NCBI RefSeq assembly: GCF_025630775.1
Contig: NZ_JAOSZE010000060.1
Span: 1-51,843, forward strand
Direction: 5' to 3'
Length of the DNA stretch: 51,843 nucleotides
From: Actinoplanes sp. KI2
Lineage (GTDB): Bacteria > Actinomycetota > Actinomycetes > Mycobacteriales > Micromonosporaceae
Shown: positions 26,368-34,448 of the stretch, piece after piece
How the letters are laid out: every line of letters starts with the position of its first letter
Position numbering within the stretch: position 1 is the stretch's first letter
Translations under genes and position numbers: made by a program
The notes under the pieces: model-generated
The model's database searches: none
Told to the model about the DNA's origin: nothing
Seen by the model: the letters and a program-made list of their open reading frames with translations, nothing else

Positions 26368-27245
26368 CCAGCGCGGTGGTGACTGAGCACCTGACCAAGA
26401 AGTACGGGCGGCGGACCGCACTGTCCGACTGCACGCTCGACATCCCGGCCGGCCACGTGGTCGGCCTGGTCGGGCCGAACGGCGCCGGCAAGTCGACGTT
26501 GCTCCAGATGATCTGCGGGTTGCTGCAGCCGACCGCGGGGCGGCTGTCAGTGCTCGGCGGCGACCCGGTCAGCGGCTCGCCCCGGGTCGGGTTCGTCGCC
26601 CAGGACACGCCGGTCTACGCCGGCCTGACCGTCGAGGACCACCTGCGCTTCGGCGCGCATCTCAACCCGTCCTGGGACGAGGCGATCGCCCGCGGCCGGA
26701 TCGAGGCGCTGGGGCTCGACCCGCGGCAGAAGGCCGGCAAGCTCTCCGGCGGCCAGCGCGCCCAGCTCGCCCTGACCGTGGCCATCGCCAAGCGCCCCGA
26801 CCTGCTGCTGCTCGACGAGCCGGTGGCCGCGCTCGACCCGCTCGCCCGGCGGGAGTTCCTGCAGGGCCTGATGGAGTACGTGGCCGAGTCCGGCACCAGC
26901 GTGGTCATGTCCTCGCATCTGGTCGCCGACCTGGAACGCGTCTGTGACTACCTGATCGTGCTGGTCCAGTCCCGGGTGCGGGTCACCGGCGAGGTGGAGG
27001 ACCTACTCAGCACCCACCACCGGCTCACCGGCGCGCGGATCGACCCGGACGCGCTCGGGCCCGGCCGCCAGGTGGTGCAGGCCCGGCACACCGACGTGCA
27101 GTCGACGCTCGTGGTGCGCAGCACCGCTCCGATCGACGACCCGGCGTTCAGCGTCGACGGCATCGACCTGGAGGACCTCGTGCTCGCCTACCTGACCGAG
27201 GCCGGGCAGTCCGGCCGTGACCGCGTACTGGAGAAGCAGCGATGA
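26364..27245 (+). CDS. ABC transporter ATP-binding protein
   Basis: A 293-residue ATPase of the YtrB/CcmA type: Walker A GPNGAGKST at 37-45, Q-loop VAQDTPVY, signature LSGGQ at 127-131, Walker B LLLLDEP at 147-153 and the H-loop SSHL. The C-terminal 80 residues (ARIDPDALGPGRQVVQARH) form an extra domain seen in GntR-linked exporters. ATG 26364 has GAGCGGGA before it. It overlaps both neighbours by 4 nt. With the GntR and permease it probably makes an exporter responding to envelope stress or antibiotics, an inference from family context. Confidence 0.92.
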   Translation: MTSAVVTEHLTKKYGRRTALSDCTLDIPAGHVVGLVGPNGAGKSTLLQMICGLLQPTAGRLSVLGGDPVSGSPRVGFVAQDTPVYAGLTVEDHLRFGAHLNPSWDEAIARGRIEALGLDPRQKAGKLSGGQRAQLALTVAIAKRPDLLLLDEPVAALDPLARREFLQGLMEYVAESGTSVVMSSHLVADLERVCDYLIVLVQSRVRVTGEVEDLLSTHHRLTGARIDPDALGPGRQVVQARHTDVQSTLVVRSTAPIDDPAFSVDGIDLEDLVLAYLTEAGQSGRDRVLEKQR

Positions 27246-28258
27246 TCTGGCTCACCTGGCGTCAGTTCCGGATCCAGGCCCTGATCGGCGGCGCGGTCAC
27301 CGTCGTGGTCGCCGCCGTCTTCCTGGCCACCCGGGGATCGCTGTTGCAGGTGGCCCGGGACATGGGCTACCAGGGCTGCACCGCCGACTGCGACCAACTG
27401 GCCAATCAGTTCCTCCAGCGGGTCGACGGGACGCAGTACAGCGCGCTGCAGAAGTACGGCAGCATCCTGCTGATGGTCATGCCGGCCCTGGTCGGCCTGT
27501 TCTGGGGCGCGCCGCTGGTCGCCCGGGAGCTGGAGGCCGGCACCCACCGCCTGGTCTGGAACCAGACGGTGAGCCGGGGCCGCTGGCTGGCCGTCAAGCT
27601 GGGCGGGATCGGCCTGGCCACGGTCGTCGTGGCCGGGCTGCTGACCTGGGCGATCACCGCCTGGGCGAGCCCGATCGACCGGGCCGGCGACTGGATGAGC
27701 CCGGACACCTTCACGGTCCGCGGGGTGGTGCCGATCGGGTACGCGGCGTTCGCCTTCGTCGCCGGGGTGACGATCGGCATGCTGATGCGCCGGACCGTGC
27801 CGGCGATGGCGGTGACCCTGGTGGTCGTCGTGGGCGCGGTGTTCCTGTCGATGTTCGTCCTCCGCCCGCACCTGGTCGCGCAGACGACCTATCAGGGCGC
27901 CCTCACCGCCGACCGGATCCACGGGATCGGCCTCAGCATCAACGACCCGCAGCGGCGAGTCCGGATCGAAACTCAGGCGCCGGTGAAGTCCGCGTGGGTG
28001 CTGAGCAACGATGTGGTCACATCTTCGGGCGCGTCCTGGCACGGCCCGTACGACCCCACCAGGTGCGGCCCCGGGGTGCCGGGCGGCCCGGAGGGCTGCG
28101 AGCAGTGGATCGCTTCGCAGAATCTGCAACAAAAGGTGATCTACCTCGGTCCGGATAAGTTCTGGCCGCTCCAATGGCGCGAACTGGGCGCTTTCCTGGT
28201 AGTTTCGGCGCTTCTCGTGGCCTTCTGCTTCTGGTGGATACGCCGTCGGGTGGCGTAA
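27242..28258 (+). CDS. ABC transporter permease (YtrA-operon type membrane protein)
   Basis: A 338-residue membrane protein starting MIWLTWRQFRIQALI, typical of permeases linked to YtrA-type regulators. It has six hydrophobic segments and a large extracellular loop between the fifth and sixth (about 225-305), which includes Cys residues in TRCGPGVPGG and EGCEQW. The ATG overlaps the ATPase stop (ATGA). Ends with a basic IRRRVA tail. No terminator is clear in the 168 bp before the next gene. Confidence 0.87.
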   Translation: MIWLTWRQFRIQALIGGAVTVVVAAVFLATRGSLLQVARDMGYQGCTADCDQLANQFLQRVDGTQYSALQKYGSILLMVMPALVGLFWGAPLVARELEAGTHRLVWNQTVSRGRWLAVKLGGIGLATVVVAGLLTWAITAWASPIDRAGDWMSPDTFTVRGVVPIGYAAFAFVAGVTIGMLMRRTVPAMAVTLVVVVGAVFLSMFVLRPHLVAQTTYQGALTADRIHGIGLSINDPQRRVRIETQAPVKSAWVLSNDVVTSSGASWHGPYDPTRCGPGVPGGPEGCEQWIASQNLQQKVIYLGPDKFWPLQWRELGAFLVVSALLVAFCFWWIRRRVA

Positions 28259-28303
28259 GGTTCGCTCGCACTTCGGGTAGTCGGCCGATGCTTACGCACG
28301 GGT

Positions 28304-28321
28304 TGTGAACTATCTTTCACA
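28304..28321. promoter_or_regulatory. Inverted repeat upstream of the sugar-binding protein gene
   Basis: TGTGAA-CTATCT-TTCACA is a perfect 6-6-6 inverted repeat about 105 bp before the ATG at 28427. It resembles a Crp-type site but the spacing differs by two from TGTGA-N6-TCACA, so a different regulator is as likely. The rest of 28259-28426 carries only the SD (GAGAGGAA). Confidence 0.5.
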
Positions 28322-28426
28322 TCCGGGCCGTACCCCGTGTCGAGCGCGCGCCGCGCTGCTCGATACTTGGGGCCACGTCTCGGCGGACGACACAGGTCGG
28401 GAACCACCTGAGAGGAATTCTCGGAA

Positions 28427-29539
28427 ATGCGCAAGAAGCTGCTGGCGGTCGCGACGGTCGGGCTCCTGGCCGCTGCCACGATGACAGCGTGTGACGACTC
28501 GAACAAGTCGGGTGACACCAGTGGTGGCAGCGACTCCGGCACCGGCTCGGGCCAGGCCCGGGTCGGCATCATCCTGCCGGACACCGAGAGCTCCACGCGA
28601 TGGAAGAACGACGACCCCAAGTACCTGAAGGCGGCGTTCGACTCCCAGCACATCCCGGTCGAGATCAAGAACGCGCTGGGCGACAAGGCCAACTTCGTGA
28701 AGATCGCCACCGACATGCTCAACAGCGGCGTGAAGGTGCTGATGATCGCGAACCTTGACTCGGACACCGGCAAAGAGGTGCTCGACAAGGCCAAGCAGAA
28801 GAAGATCCCGACGATCGACTACGACCGGCTCACCCTCAACGGCGGCGCCGACTACTACGTCAGCTTCGACAACGTGAAGGTCGGCACGCTGCAGGCGACC
28901 GGCCTGATCAACTGCCTCCGCGACAAGAACGCGGTGAACCCGATCGTGGCCGAGGTGAACGGGTCGCCGACCGACAACAACGCGACGCTGTTCAAGAAGG
29001 GGTACGACGACCTCCTGAACCCGCTGTACGACAAGGCGTCGTTCACCAAGGGCCCGGACCAGTCGGTCCCGGACTGGAACAACGACGAGGGCGGCCGGAT
29101 CTTCGCGCAGATGCTGTCCCAGCAGCCGAAGATCGCCGGCGTCCTGGCGGCGAACGACGGCCTGGCCGGCGCCGTGATCAAGGTGCTGCAGTCGAAGGGC
29201 ATGGCCGGCCGGGTGCCGGTCACCGGTCAGGACGCCACGGTCCCGGGCCTGCAGGCGGTGCTCGCCGGCGAGCAGTGCATGACCGTCTACAAGCCGCTCA
29301 GGCCGGAGGCCGAGCGCGCCGCCGACCTGGCGATCGCGCTTTACAAGGGCGAGCGCCCGACGGTCAAGGACCAGATCAAGGACCCGGAGTCGGGCGCCTA
29401 CGTCCCGTTCGCCCTGCTGGAGCCTCAGCCGATCACCGCCGACTCGGTCAAGGTCGTGGTGAACGACAAGTTCGTCAGCAAGAAGGACCTCTGCACCGGC
29501 AGGTACGCGGCGCTCTGCGTCCAGTACGGCATCGTGTAA
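28427..29539 (+). CDS. Sugar ABC transporter substrate-binding lipoprotein (XylF/RbsB type)
   Basis: A 370-residue type I periplasmic-binding-protein fold with lipobox TMTAC (Cys22) and a Gly/Ser tether, then VGIILPDTESSTRWKNDD, typical of xylose-binding XylF, followed by MIANLDSDTGKEVLDKAK and GVLAANDGLAGAVI. The final part has Cys residues in KKDLCTGRYAALCVQ. No ATPase or permease lies beside it: upstream is an unrelated ABC operon and downstream a convergent alaX. It may serve a transporter encoded elsewhere or act as a sugar sensor. Pentose substrate is inferred from family only. Confidence 0.88.
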   Translation: MRKKLLAVATVGLLAAATMTACDDSNKSGDTSGGSDSGTGSGQARVGIILPDTESSTRWKNDDPKYLKAAFDSQHIPVEIKNALGDKANFVKIATDMLNSGVKVLMIANLDSDTGKEVLDKAKQKKIPTIDYDRLTLNGGADYYVSFDNVKVGTLQATGLINCLRDKNAVNPIVAEVNGSPTDNNATLFKKGYDDLLNPLYDKASFTKGPDQSVPDWNNDEGGRIFAQMLSQQPKIAGVLAANDGLAGAVIKVLQSKGMAGRVPVTGQDATVPGLQAVLAGEQCMTVYKPLRPEAERAADLAIALYKGERPTVKDQIKDPESGAYVPFALLEPQPITADSVKVVVNDKFVSKKDLCTGRYAALCVQYGIV

Positions 29540-29553
29540 GCGAGTAAGCAGCG

Positions 29554-30282
29554 TCAAGCAGGGGCCAGGCGGATCCGCACCCGGCGGTTCTGCCGGCCCT
29601 TGCTTTCCACCTTGACCACCTCGACCCGGCCGACCTGCGCGGTGGAGGCCACGTGCGTGCCGCCGTCGGCCTGCATGTCCAGCCCGACGATGTCGATCAC
29701 CCGGATCTCCGGCTCGTCCAGCGGCGGCAACGCGTCCTGGGTGCGCACCAGGGTGGGGATCCGCAGGGCCTCCTCGCGCGGCAGAACCCGCGCGACGATC
29801 TTGCGATCGGCGGCGATCTCGGCGTTCACCGCGTCCTCGAGGCTCTGCTTGAAGCCCGGCGGCACCTCGGGGAGGTTGAAGTCCATCCGGGCCTCGCCGG
29901 GCTGCATGTTGCCGCCGGTGACCAGCGCGCCGAAGTCGCGGAACACCGTCCCGCACAGAATGTGCAGGCCGGAGTGGGTGCGCATGAGCGTGCTGCGGCG
30001 TTCGTCGTCGATCGCGCCCCGTACCTTGGTGCCGGCCCGCGGGATCGGGTCGCCGGGCGCCGGTATCAGCGAGAAGTCGTCGCCCTTGCGGGTGTCGACG
30101 ATCCGCGTCCGGACGCCCTGCCACAGCAGCACGCCGTGGTCCGGCGGCTGCCCGCCACCGCCCGGATAGAAGGCGGAGCGGTCGAGCACGATGCCCGCCT
30201 CCGGATCGCCGGGGTCGGACCACACCACGGTGCAGTCCCACTCCCGCAGGCCGGGATCTTCCCAGTCAAGGCGTACGCTCAC
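29554..30282 (-). CDS. Alanyl-tRNA editing protein (AlaX type)
   Basis: A 242-residue free-standing editing domain that deacylates mischarged Ser/Gly-tRNA(Ala). Motifs: AFYPGGGGQPPDHG (38-50), zinc ligands His103 and His107 in RTHSGLHIL, and His210 in ADGGTHV. Where classical AlaRS editing domains have Cys in CxxxH, Asp206 stands here, a change common in actinobacterial AlaX. It lies 21 bp after smpB on the same strand, so the two quality-control genes are likely co-transcribed. The stop is 14 bp from the convergent binding-protein gene. Confidence 0.88.
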   Translation of the reverse strand: MSVRLDWEDPGLREWDCTVVWSDPGDPEAGIVLDRSAFYPGGGGQPPDHGVLLWQGVRTRIVDTRKGDDFSLIPAPGDPIPRAGTKVRGAIDDERRSTLMRTHSGLHILCGTVFRDFGALVTGGNMQPGEARMDFNLPEVPPGFKQSLEDAVNAEIAADRKIVARVLPREEALRIPTLVRTQDALPPLDEPEIRVIDIVGLDMQADGGTHVASTAQVGRVEVVKVESKGRQNRRVRIRLAPA

Positions 30283-30303
30283 GCCGGAACCTCCTCGATC
30301 ACG

Positions 30304-30783
30304 CTATGCGCGGCCCTTGAGACGTCGGCCCATCTCCCGCGCGATCTCCTTCTGGGCGTCCCGCTCCGCCATGACCTGCCGTTTGTCGTACGACTTGAGA
30401 CCGCGCGCCATGCCGAGCTCGACCTTCGCCCAGCCGTTGCTGAAATACATCGACAACGGCACGAGGGTCAGGCCGTTCCCGTCCCGCAGCTGGTTGAGGA
30501 TCTTCGCGATCTCGATGCGGTGCAGCAGCAGCTTGCGGGTGCGGCGCGGGACGTGGTTGGTCCAGCTGCCGTAGCCGTACTCGGCGATGTGCAGGCCGTA
30601 CAGCATGATCTCGCCCTCGTGCTCCTGGGCGAACGCGTCGACCAGGGACGCGCGGCCCTCGCGCAGCGATTTCACCTCGGTGCCGGCCAGCACGAGACCC
30701 GCCTCGTACGTCTTGAGGATCGCGTAGTCGTGCCGCGCCTTCTTGTTCGAGGCGATCAGCTTCCGGCCTTGTTCCTTTGCCAC
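30304..30783 (-). CDS. smpB: SmpB, tmRNA-binding protein
   Basis: A 159-residue SmpB, partner of tmRNA in trans-translation. The beta-barrel begins NKKARHDYAILKTYEAGLVL, with the conserved GTEVKSLREGRASLVDAF and NH near NHVPRRTRKLLLHRIEI. The basic tail KSYDKRQVMAERDAQKEIAR follows into the decoding site. Length is normal. Downstream is alaX, 21 bp away; the ssrA gene, often beside smpB, was not seen in the window. Confidence 0.97.
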   Translation of the reverse strand: MAKEQGRKLIASNKKARHDYAILKTYEAGLVLAGTEVKSLREGRASLVDAFAQEHEGEIMLYGLHIAEYGYGSWTNHVPRRTRKLLLHRIEIAKILNQLRDGNGLTLVPLSMYFSNGWAKVELGMARGLKSYDKRQVMAERDAQKEIAREMGRRLKGRA

Positions 30784-30787
30784 CGGC

Positions 30788-31051
30788 CTACGGTACCGGC
30801 CGCCTCATCGCGTACGTGACGCTGCTGAGCCGGTGCGGCTCGTCCTTCACGTGGATCGCGGCCCGCGCGTACGCCTGCCAGCCGGCCGCGCCCGCCCGGT
30901 TGAGGTGGCGCAGGTCGTCGAAGCGCTCGTCGGTGCCCCAGCGGAGCACGCCGCCCGGGTGATGGAACGTGGCCGTCCAGTCCATGAAGCGATCGGTGCC
31001 GAGCGTGCCGGCGGCGCGGTACTCCAGACGCGCGTACTCCCAATTGGTCAC
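30788..31051 (-). CDS. Small hypothetical protein upstream of smpB, 87 residues
   Basis: A short protein starting at GTG 31051 (TNWEYARLEYRAAGTLG), with several Trp residues and two GW/W pairs, ending MRRPVP 4 bp before the smpB start. The pattern of alternating beta strands (WEYARLEYR, WTATFHHPGG, WQAYARAAIHVKDE, SVTYAMRR) suggests a small beta-sheet fold like DUF4177-type proteins, but I cannot name it. The same frame is open to ATG 31141; GTG 31051 fits the conserved-looking part best. Operon with smpB and alaX likely. Confidence 0.65.
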   Translation of the reverse strand: MTNWEYARLEYRAAGTLGTDRFMDWTATFHHPGGVLRWGTDERFDDLRHLNRAGAAGWQAYARAAIHVKDEPHRLSSVTYAMRRPVP

Positions 31052-31147
31052 CCGTTCGATTATGCCGGTACCCGTTTCACCGTGCTGTCCGAAACCGACA
31101 GGGGAACGGTGCTGCCCGCCATCCGACAGTGACCTGGACAACTCTTC

Positions 31148-31182
31148 CCTGAGAAAACCCTGAGCTTGGCGAATTCAGGGTT
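31148..31182 (+). promoter_or_regulatory. Direct and inverted repeats upstream of the MMPL gene
   Basis: CCCTGAG occurs at 31148 and 31158 (10-bp period), and AACCCTGA (31156-31163) pairs with TCAGGGTT (31175-31182). This is the only structured element in the 200 bp between the divergent small gene and the MMPL start. Likely a regulator site. Confidence 0.4.
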
Positions 31183-31251
31183 GGGGCCTTCGCAACGCCC
31201 GGCATACCCTTCCGCCGAAAGCACCATCGAACGTCGGGGGGCGACGCGGCA

Positions 31252-33396
31252 ATGGCAACGGGTGGGATAGCGCGGCTGGTCTGTGGCCGCTGGTCGAAGT
31301 GGATCGTGCTCGCCTTGTGGGTGGTCGTGCTCGCGATCGCCGGTCCGCTGGCGGGCAAGCTGAGCGGGGTCGAGAAGAACGACAACTCGGCCTGGCTGCC
31401 CAGCGGCGCCGAGGCGACCCAGGTGGCCGACCTGCAGAAGCAGTTCGCGCCGGACGACATCGCCCCGGCGGTGATCGTCTACGAGCGCACCGGCGGCATC
31501 ACCGCCGCCGACCAGGCCAAGGCGGCCGCCGACGCGAAGGCGTTCGCGACCGTGGACGGCGTGTCGGGTCAGGTGACCGGGCCGATCCCGGCGCAGGACA
31601 AGCAGGCCCTGCAGACGATCGTGCCGATCAAGGTGGACGCGGCCGGCTGGGAGAAGATCGCCGACACCGTCGCCTCGCTCAAGACCATCGCGAACAACAG
31701 CCTGCCCGTGACGAACGGCTCGGCCGCGATGGTGGTCTACCTGACCGGTCCGGCCGGGAACGCGGCCGACTCCGCGTCGGCGTTCCAGGGCATCGACGGG
31801 ACCCTGCTGTACACGACGCTGATCGTGGTGGCTGTGATCCTGCTGGTCACGTACCGGAGTCCGGTCCTGTGGCTGTTGCCGATCATCACGGCGGGCGTGG
31901 CGCTGACCACGGCGCAATCGGTGATCTACCTGCTCGCCGAGCACGCCGGCCTGGTGGTGAACGCGCAGAGTGCCGGCATCCTCACGGTGCTGGTCTTCGG
32001 CGCCGGCACCGACTACGCGCTGTTGCTGATCGCCCGGTACCGGGAGGAGCTGCGCAAGCACGAGGACCGGCACGAGGCCATGATGCTGGCCCTGCACCGG
32101 GCCGGGCCGGCGATCATCGCGAGCGCCGCGACCGTCGCGATCGGCATGTCGATCCTCACGCTCGCCGACCTCAACTCGACCTCGGGGCTCGGCCCGGTGG
32201 CCGCGCTCGGCATCGCGGTCGGCCTGCTCGCCATGATCACGTTGCTGCCGGCGCTGCTGGTCATCTTCGGGCGCTGGCTGTTCTGGCCGGCCCGCCCGAG
32301 GTACGGCACGGCCGAGCCGACCGCGACCGGCTTCTGGGCCCGGCTCGGCGGCCGCATCGCGCACCGCCCGCGGATCGTCTGGATCGGCACCGCCGCCGCG
32401 CTCGGCGCGCTGGCCCTCGGCCTGTTCCAGCTCAACGCGAACGGCCTGTCCACGGCCGACAGCTTCACCACCAAGCAGCCCTCGGTCTCCGGCGAGGAGG
32501 CGCTCGCCCGGCACTTCGCCGCCGGTCAGGGCCAGCCGGTCACGGTGATCGCCAACGCGGCCCAGGCCGACCAGGTGCGTCAGGCGCTCGCCGCGGTGTC
32601 CGGGATCAGCGCGGTCGCCGACCCGATGGTCAAGGGCAACCTGGTGCGGCTGGACGGCACGCTGACCGCCGCGCCCGACAGCAAGGCCGCCCAGGCGACC
32701 GTCGAACGGGTGCGCGTCGCCGTGCACGCGGTGCCCGGCGCGAACGCCAAGGCGGGCGGCACGACCGCCATGATGGTCGACATCAACGCGGCCAACCGGC
32801 ACGACAACAAGCTGATCATCCCGCTCGTCCTGCTGGTCGTGCTGGTGATCCTCGGCCTGCTGTTGCGGGCGATCGTGGCGCCGGTGATCCTGATCGCCAC
32901 CGTGGTGCTGTCGTTCGCGGCGGCACTCGGCGTCAGCGCGCTGGTCTTCCGGCACATCTTCCACTTCGCCGGCGAGGACACCTCGTTCCCGCTGTTCGTC
33001 TTCGTCTTCCTGGTCGCCCTGGGCATCGACTACAACATCTTCCTGATGACCCGGGTGCGGGAGGAGGCGCGGACGCACGGCACCCGGCGCGGCGCCGTGA
33101 TCGGCCTGGCCGCCACCGGCGGCGTGATCACCTCGGCCGGTATCGTGCTGGCCGGCACGTTCGCCGCGCTCGCCAGCCTGCCGCTGGTCGCGTTCGCCGA
33201 GATCGGCTTCGCCGTGGCGTTCGGCGTCCTGCTGGACACGCTGATCGTCCGCTCGGTGCTGGTCACCGCGCTCAACCTGGACATCGGCCGGCACATGTGG
33301 TGGCCGAGCAAGCTCGCCCAGGTGCCCGACGAGCCCGGCGCCGAGTCCGGGACCCCGCCGGCGTTGTCAGCATCTGAACCCGAACTAACGCACTGA
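31252..33396 (+). CDS. MMPL/RND-family membrane transporter
   Basis: A 714-residue transporter with the duplicated RND layout: TM1 (about 17-35), an extracellular domain to about 180, TM2-6, a cytoplasmic loop, then the second half starting near IVWIGTAAALGALALGLFQ. MMPL signatures are seen in VFGAGTDYALLLIARYREEL and FLVALGIDYNIFLMTRVREE, with the proton-relay Asp in each. Such proteins export lipids or hydrophobic compounds; without adjacent polyketide or lipid genes the cargo is unknown. ATG 31252 gives the usual N-terminus. A strong hairpin follows 6 bp after the stop. Confidence 0.92.
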   Translation: MATGGIARLVCGRWSKWIVLALWVVVLAIAGPLAGKLSGVEKNDNSAWLPSGAEATQVADLQKQFAPDDIAPAVIVYERTGGITAADQAKAAADAKAFATVDGVSGQVTGPIPAQDKQALQTIVPIKVDAAGWEKIADTVASLKTIANNSLPVTNGSAAMVVYLTGPAGNAADSASAFQGIDGTLLYTTLIVVAVILLVTYRSPVLWLLPIITAGVALTTAQSVIYLLAEHAGLVVNAQSAGILTVLVFGAGTDYALLLIARYREELRKHEDRHEAMMLALHRAGPAIIASAATVAIGMSILTLADLNSTSGLGPVAALGIAVGLLAMITLLPALLVIFGRWLFWPARPRYGTAEPTATGFWARLGGRIAHRPRIVWIGTAAALGALALGLFQLNANGLSTADSFTTKQPSVSGEEALARHFAAGQGQPVTVIANAAQADQVRQALAAVSGISAVADPMVKGNLVRLDGTLTAAPDSKAAQATVERVRVAVHAVPGANAKAGGTTAMMVDINAANRHDNKLIIPLVLLVVLVILGLLLRAIVAPVILIATVVLSFAAALGVSALVFRHIFHFAGEDTSFPLFVFVFLVALGIDYNIFLMTRVREEARTHGTRRGAVIGLAATGGVITSAGIVLAGTFAALASLPLVAFAEIGFAVAFGVLLDTLIVRSVLVTALNLDIGRHMWWPSKLAQVPDEPGAESGTPPALSASEPELTH

Positions 33397-33402
33397 CTGC
33401 CG

Positions 33403-33440
33403 CTCCTTGCAGGGTCGGGAGACACCGACCCTGCAAGGAG
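33403..33440 (+). promoter_or_regulatory. Perfect 16-bp hairpin overlapping the alcohol dehydrogenase ribosome-binding site
   Basis: The arm 33403-33418 pairs perfectly with 33425-33440 across a 6-nt loop (GAGACA). The right arm holds most of the SD AAGGAGG (33435-33441), 8 nt before ATG 33450. It may terminate the MMPL transcript, or mask the SD if transcription reads through. There is no T-run. Confidence 0.8.
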
Positions 33441-33449
33441 GCGAGGCCG

Positions 33450-34448
33450 ATGAAGGCCGTCCGGGTTCACTCCTACGGAAAGCGCCCGTCCGTCGACGAG
33501 GTCCCCGAGCCGCGCGTGACCGGGCCGCTCGACGTGCTGGTCCAGGTCGGCGCGGCCGGGCTGTGCCGCACCGACCTGCACATCGTCGAGGGGCAATGGG
33601 CCGAGAAGTCCGGCGTGCAGCTCCCGTACACGATCGGGCATGAGAACGCCGGCTGGGTGCGCGAGGTGGGCAGCGCGGTCACCAATGTCGCCGCCGGCGA
33701 CGCGGTGATCCTGCACCCGCTGGTCACCTGCGGGCTGTGCCGGCCCTGCCGCTCCGGCGACGACGTGCACTGCGAGAACTCCCGCTTCCCGGGCATCGAC
33801 TCGGACGGCGGGATGGCCGAATACCTGCTGACCAGCGCCCGCTCGGTGGTCAAGCTCGCCGACGGCCTGGAGCCGGCGGCCGTCGCCGCGCTCGCCGACG
33901 CCGGGCTGACCGCCTACCACGCGGTGCGCAAGGCGGTGCCGCTGCTGTACCCGGGGACCACCTGTGTGGTGATCGGAGCCGGCGGGCTCGGCCACATCGG
34001 CGTCCAGTGCCTGCTCGCGATGACCGCCGCCCGGGTCGTCGTGGTCGACCCCAACCCGGCCGCCCGCGAGCTCGCCCGGTCGCTGGGGGCGCATGAGGTC
34101 ACCGACCGCACCGACCACCTGGTGGACAGCGCGCACGTGGTGCTCGACTTCGTCGGGGAGCAGGGCGCCGAGAAGGTCGGCCTGACGCTGACCCGCCGCG
34201 CGGGCAGCTACTTCGTGATCGGCTACGGCGGGACGGTGGACATCCCGACCATCGACCTGATCTCCACCGAGCGCAACATCATCGGCAACCTGGTCGGGTC
34301 CTACAACGACCTCGACGAGCTGATGACGCTCGCCGCCCAGGGCAAGGTCACCCTGCACACCCGGACCTACCCGCTGACCGCGGTGAACGAGGCCATGGAC
34401 GATCTGGAGGCCGGGCGCCTGCAGGGACGCGGGATCCTGGTGCCCTGA
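33450..34448 (+). CDS. Zinc-dependent NAD alcohol dehydrogenase
   Basis: A 332-residue medium-chain dehydrogenase. Catalytic zinc ligands are Cys39 (GLCRTDLH) and His64 with Glu65 (GHEN). The structural zinc is held by Cys94, Cys97, Cys100 and Cys108. The NAD fold motif is GAGGLG at 176-181, with Asp after VVVVD favouring NAD. It resembles the secondary-alcohol dehydrogenases (Adh1) of propane-oxidation clusters. Its stop overlaps the next ATG (TGATG). SD AAGGAGG is excellent but lies in a hairpin. Confidence 0.92.
   Translation: MKAVRVHSYGKRPSVDEVPEPRVTGPLDVLVQVGAAGLCRTDLHIVEGQWAEKSGVQLPYTIGHENAGWVREVGSAVTNVAAGDAVILHPLVTCGLCRPCRSGDDVHCENSRFPGIDSDGGMAEYLLTSARSVVKLADGLEPAAVAALADAGLTAYHAVRKAVPLLYPGTTCVVIGAGGLGHIGVQCLLAMTAARVVVVDPNPAARELARSLGAHEVTDRTDHLVDSAHVVLDFVGEQGAEKVGLTLTRRAGSYFVIGYGGTVDIPTIDLISTERNIIGNLVGSYNDLDELMTLAAQGKVTLHTRTYPLTAVNEAMDDLEAGRLQGRGILVP

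Noticed and set aside
28304..28321. Canonical Crp site
   Set aside because: The spacing between TGTGA and TCACA is eight, not six, so it was kept only as a generic inverted repeat.
29540..31251. ssrA (tmRNA) gene near smpB
   Set aside because: No tRNA-like ends or tag-peptide frame seen; the flanks of smpB are filled by alaX and a small gene.
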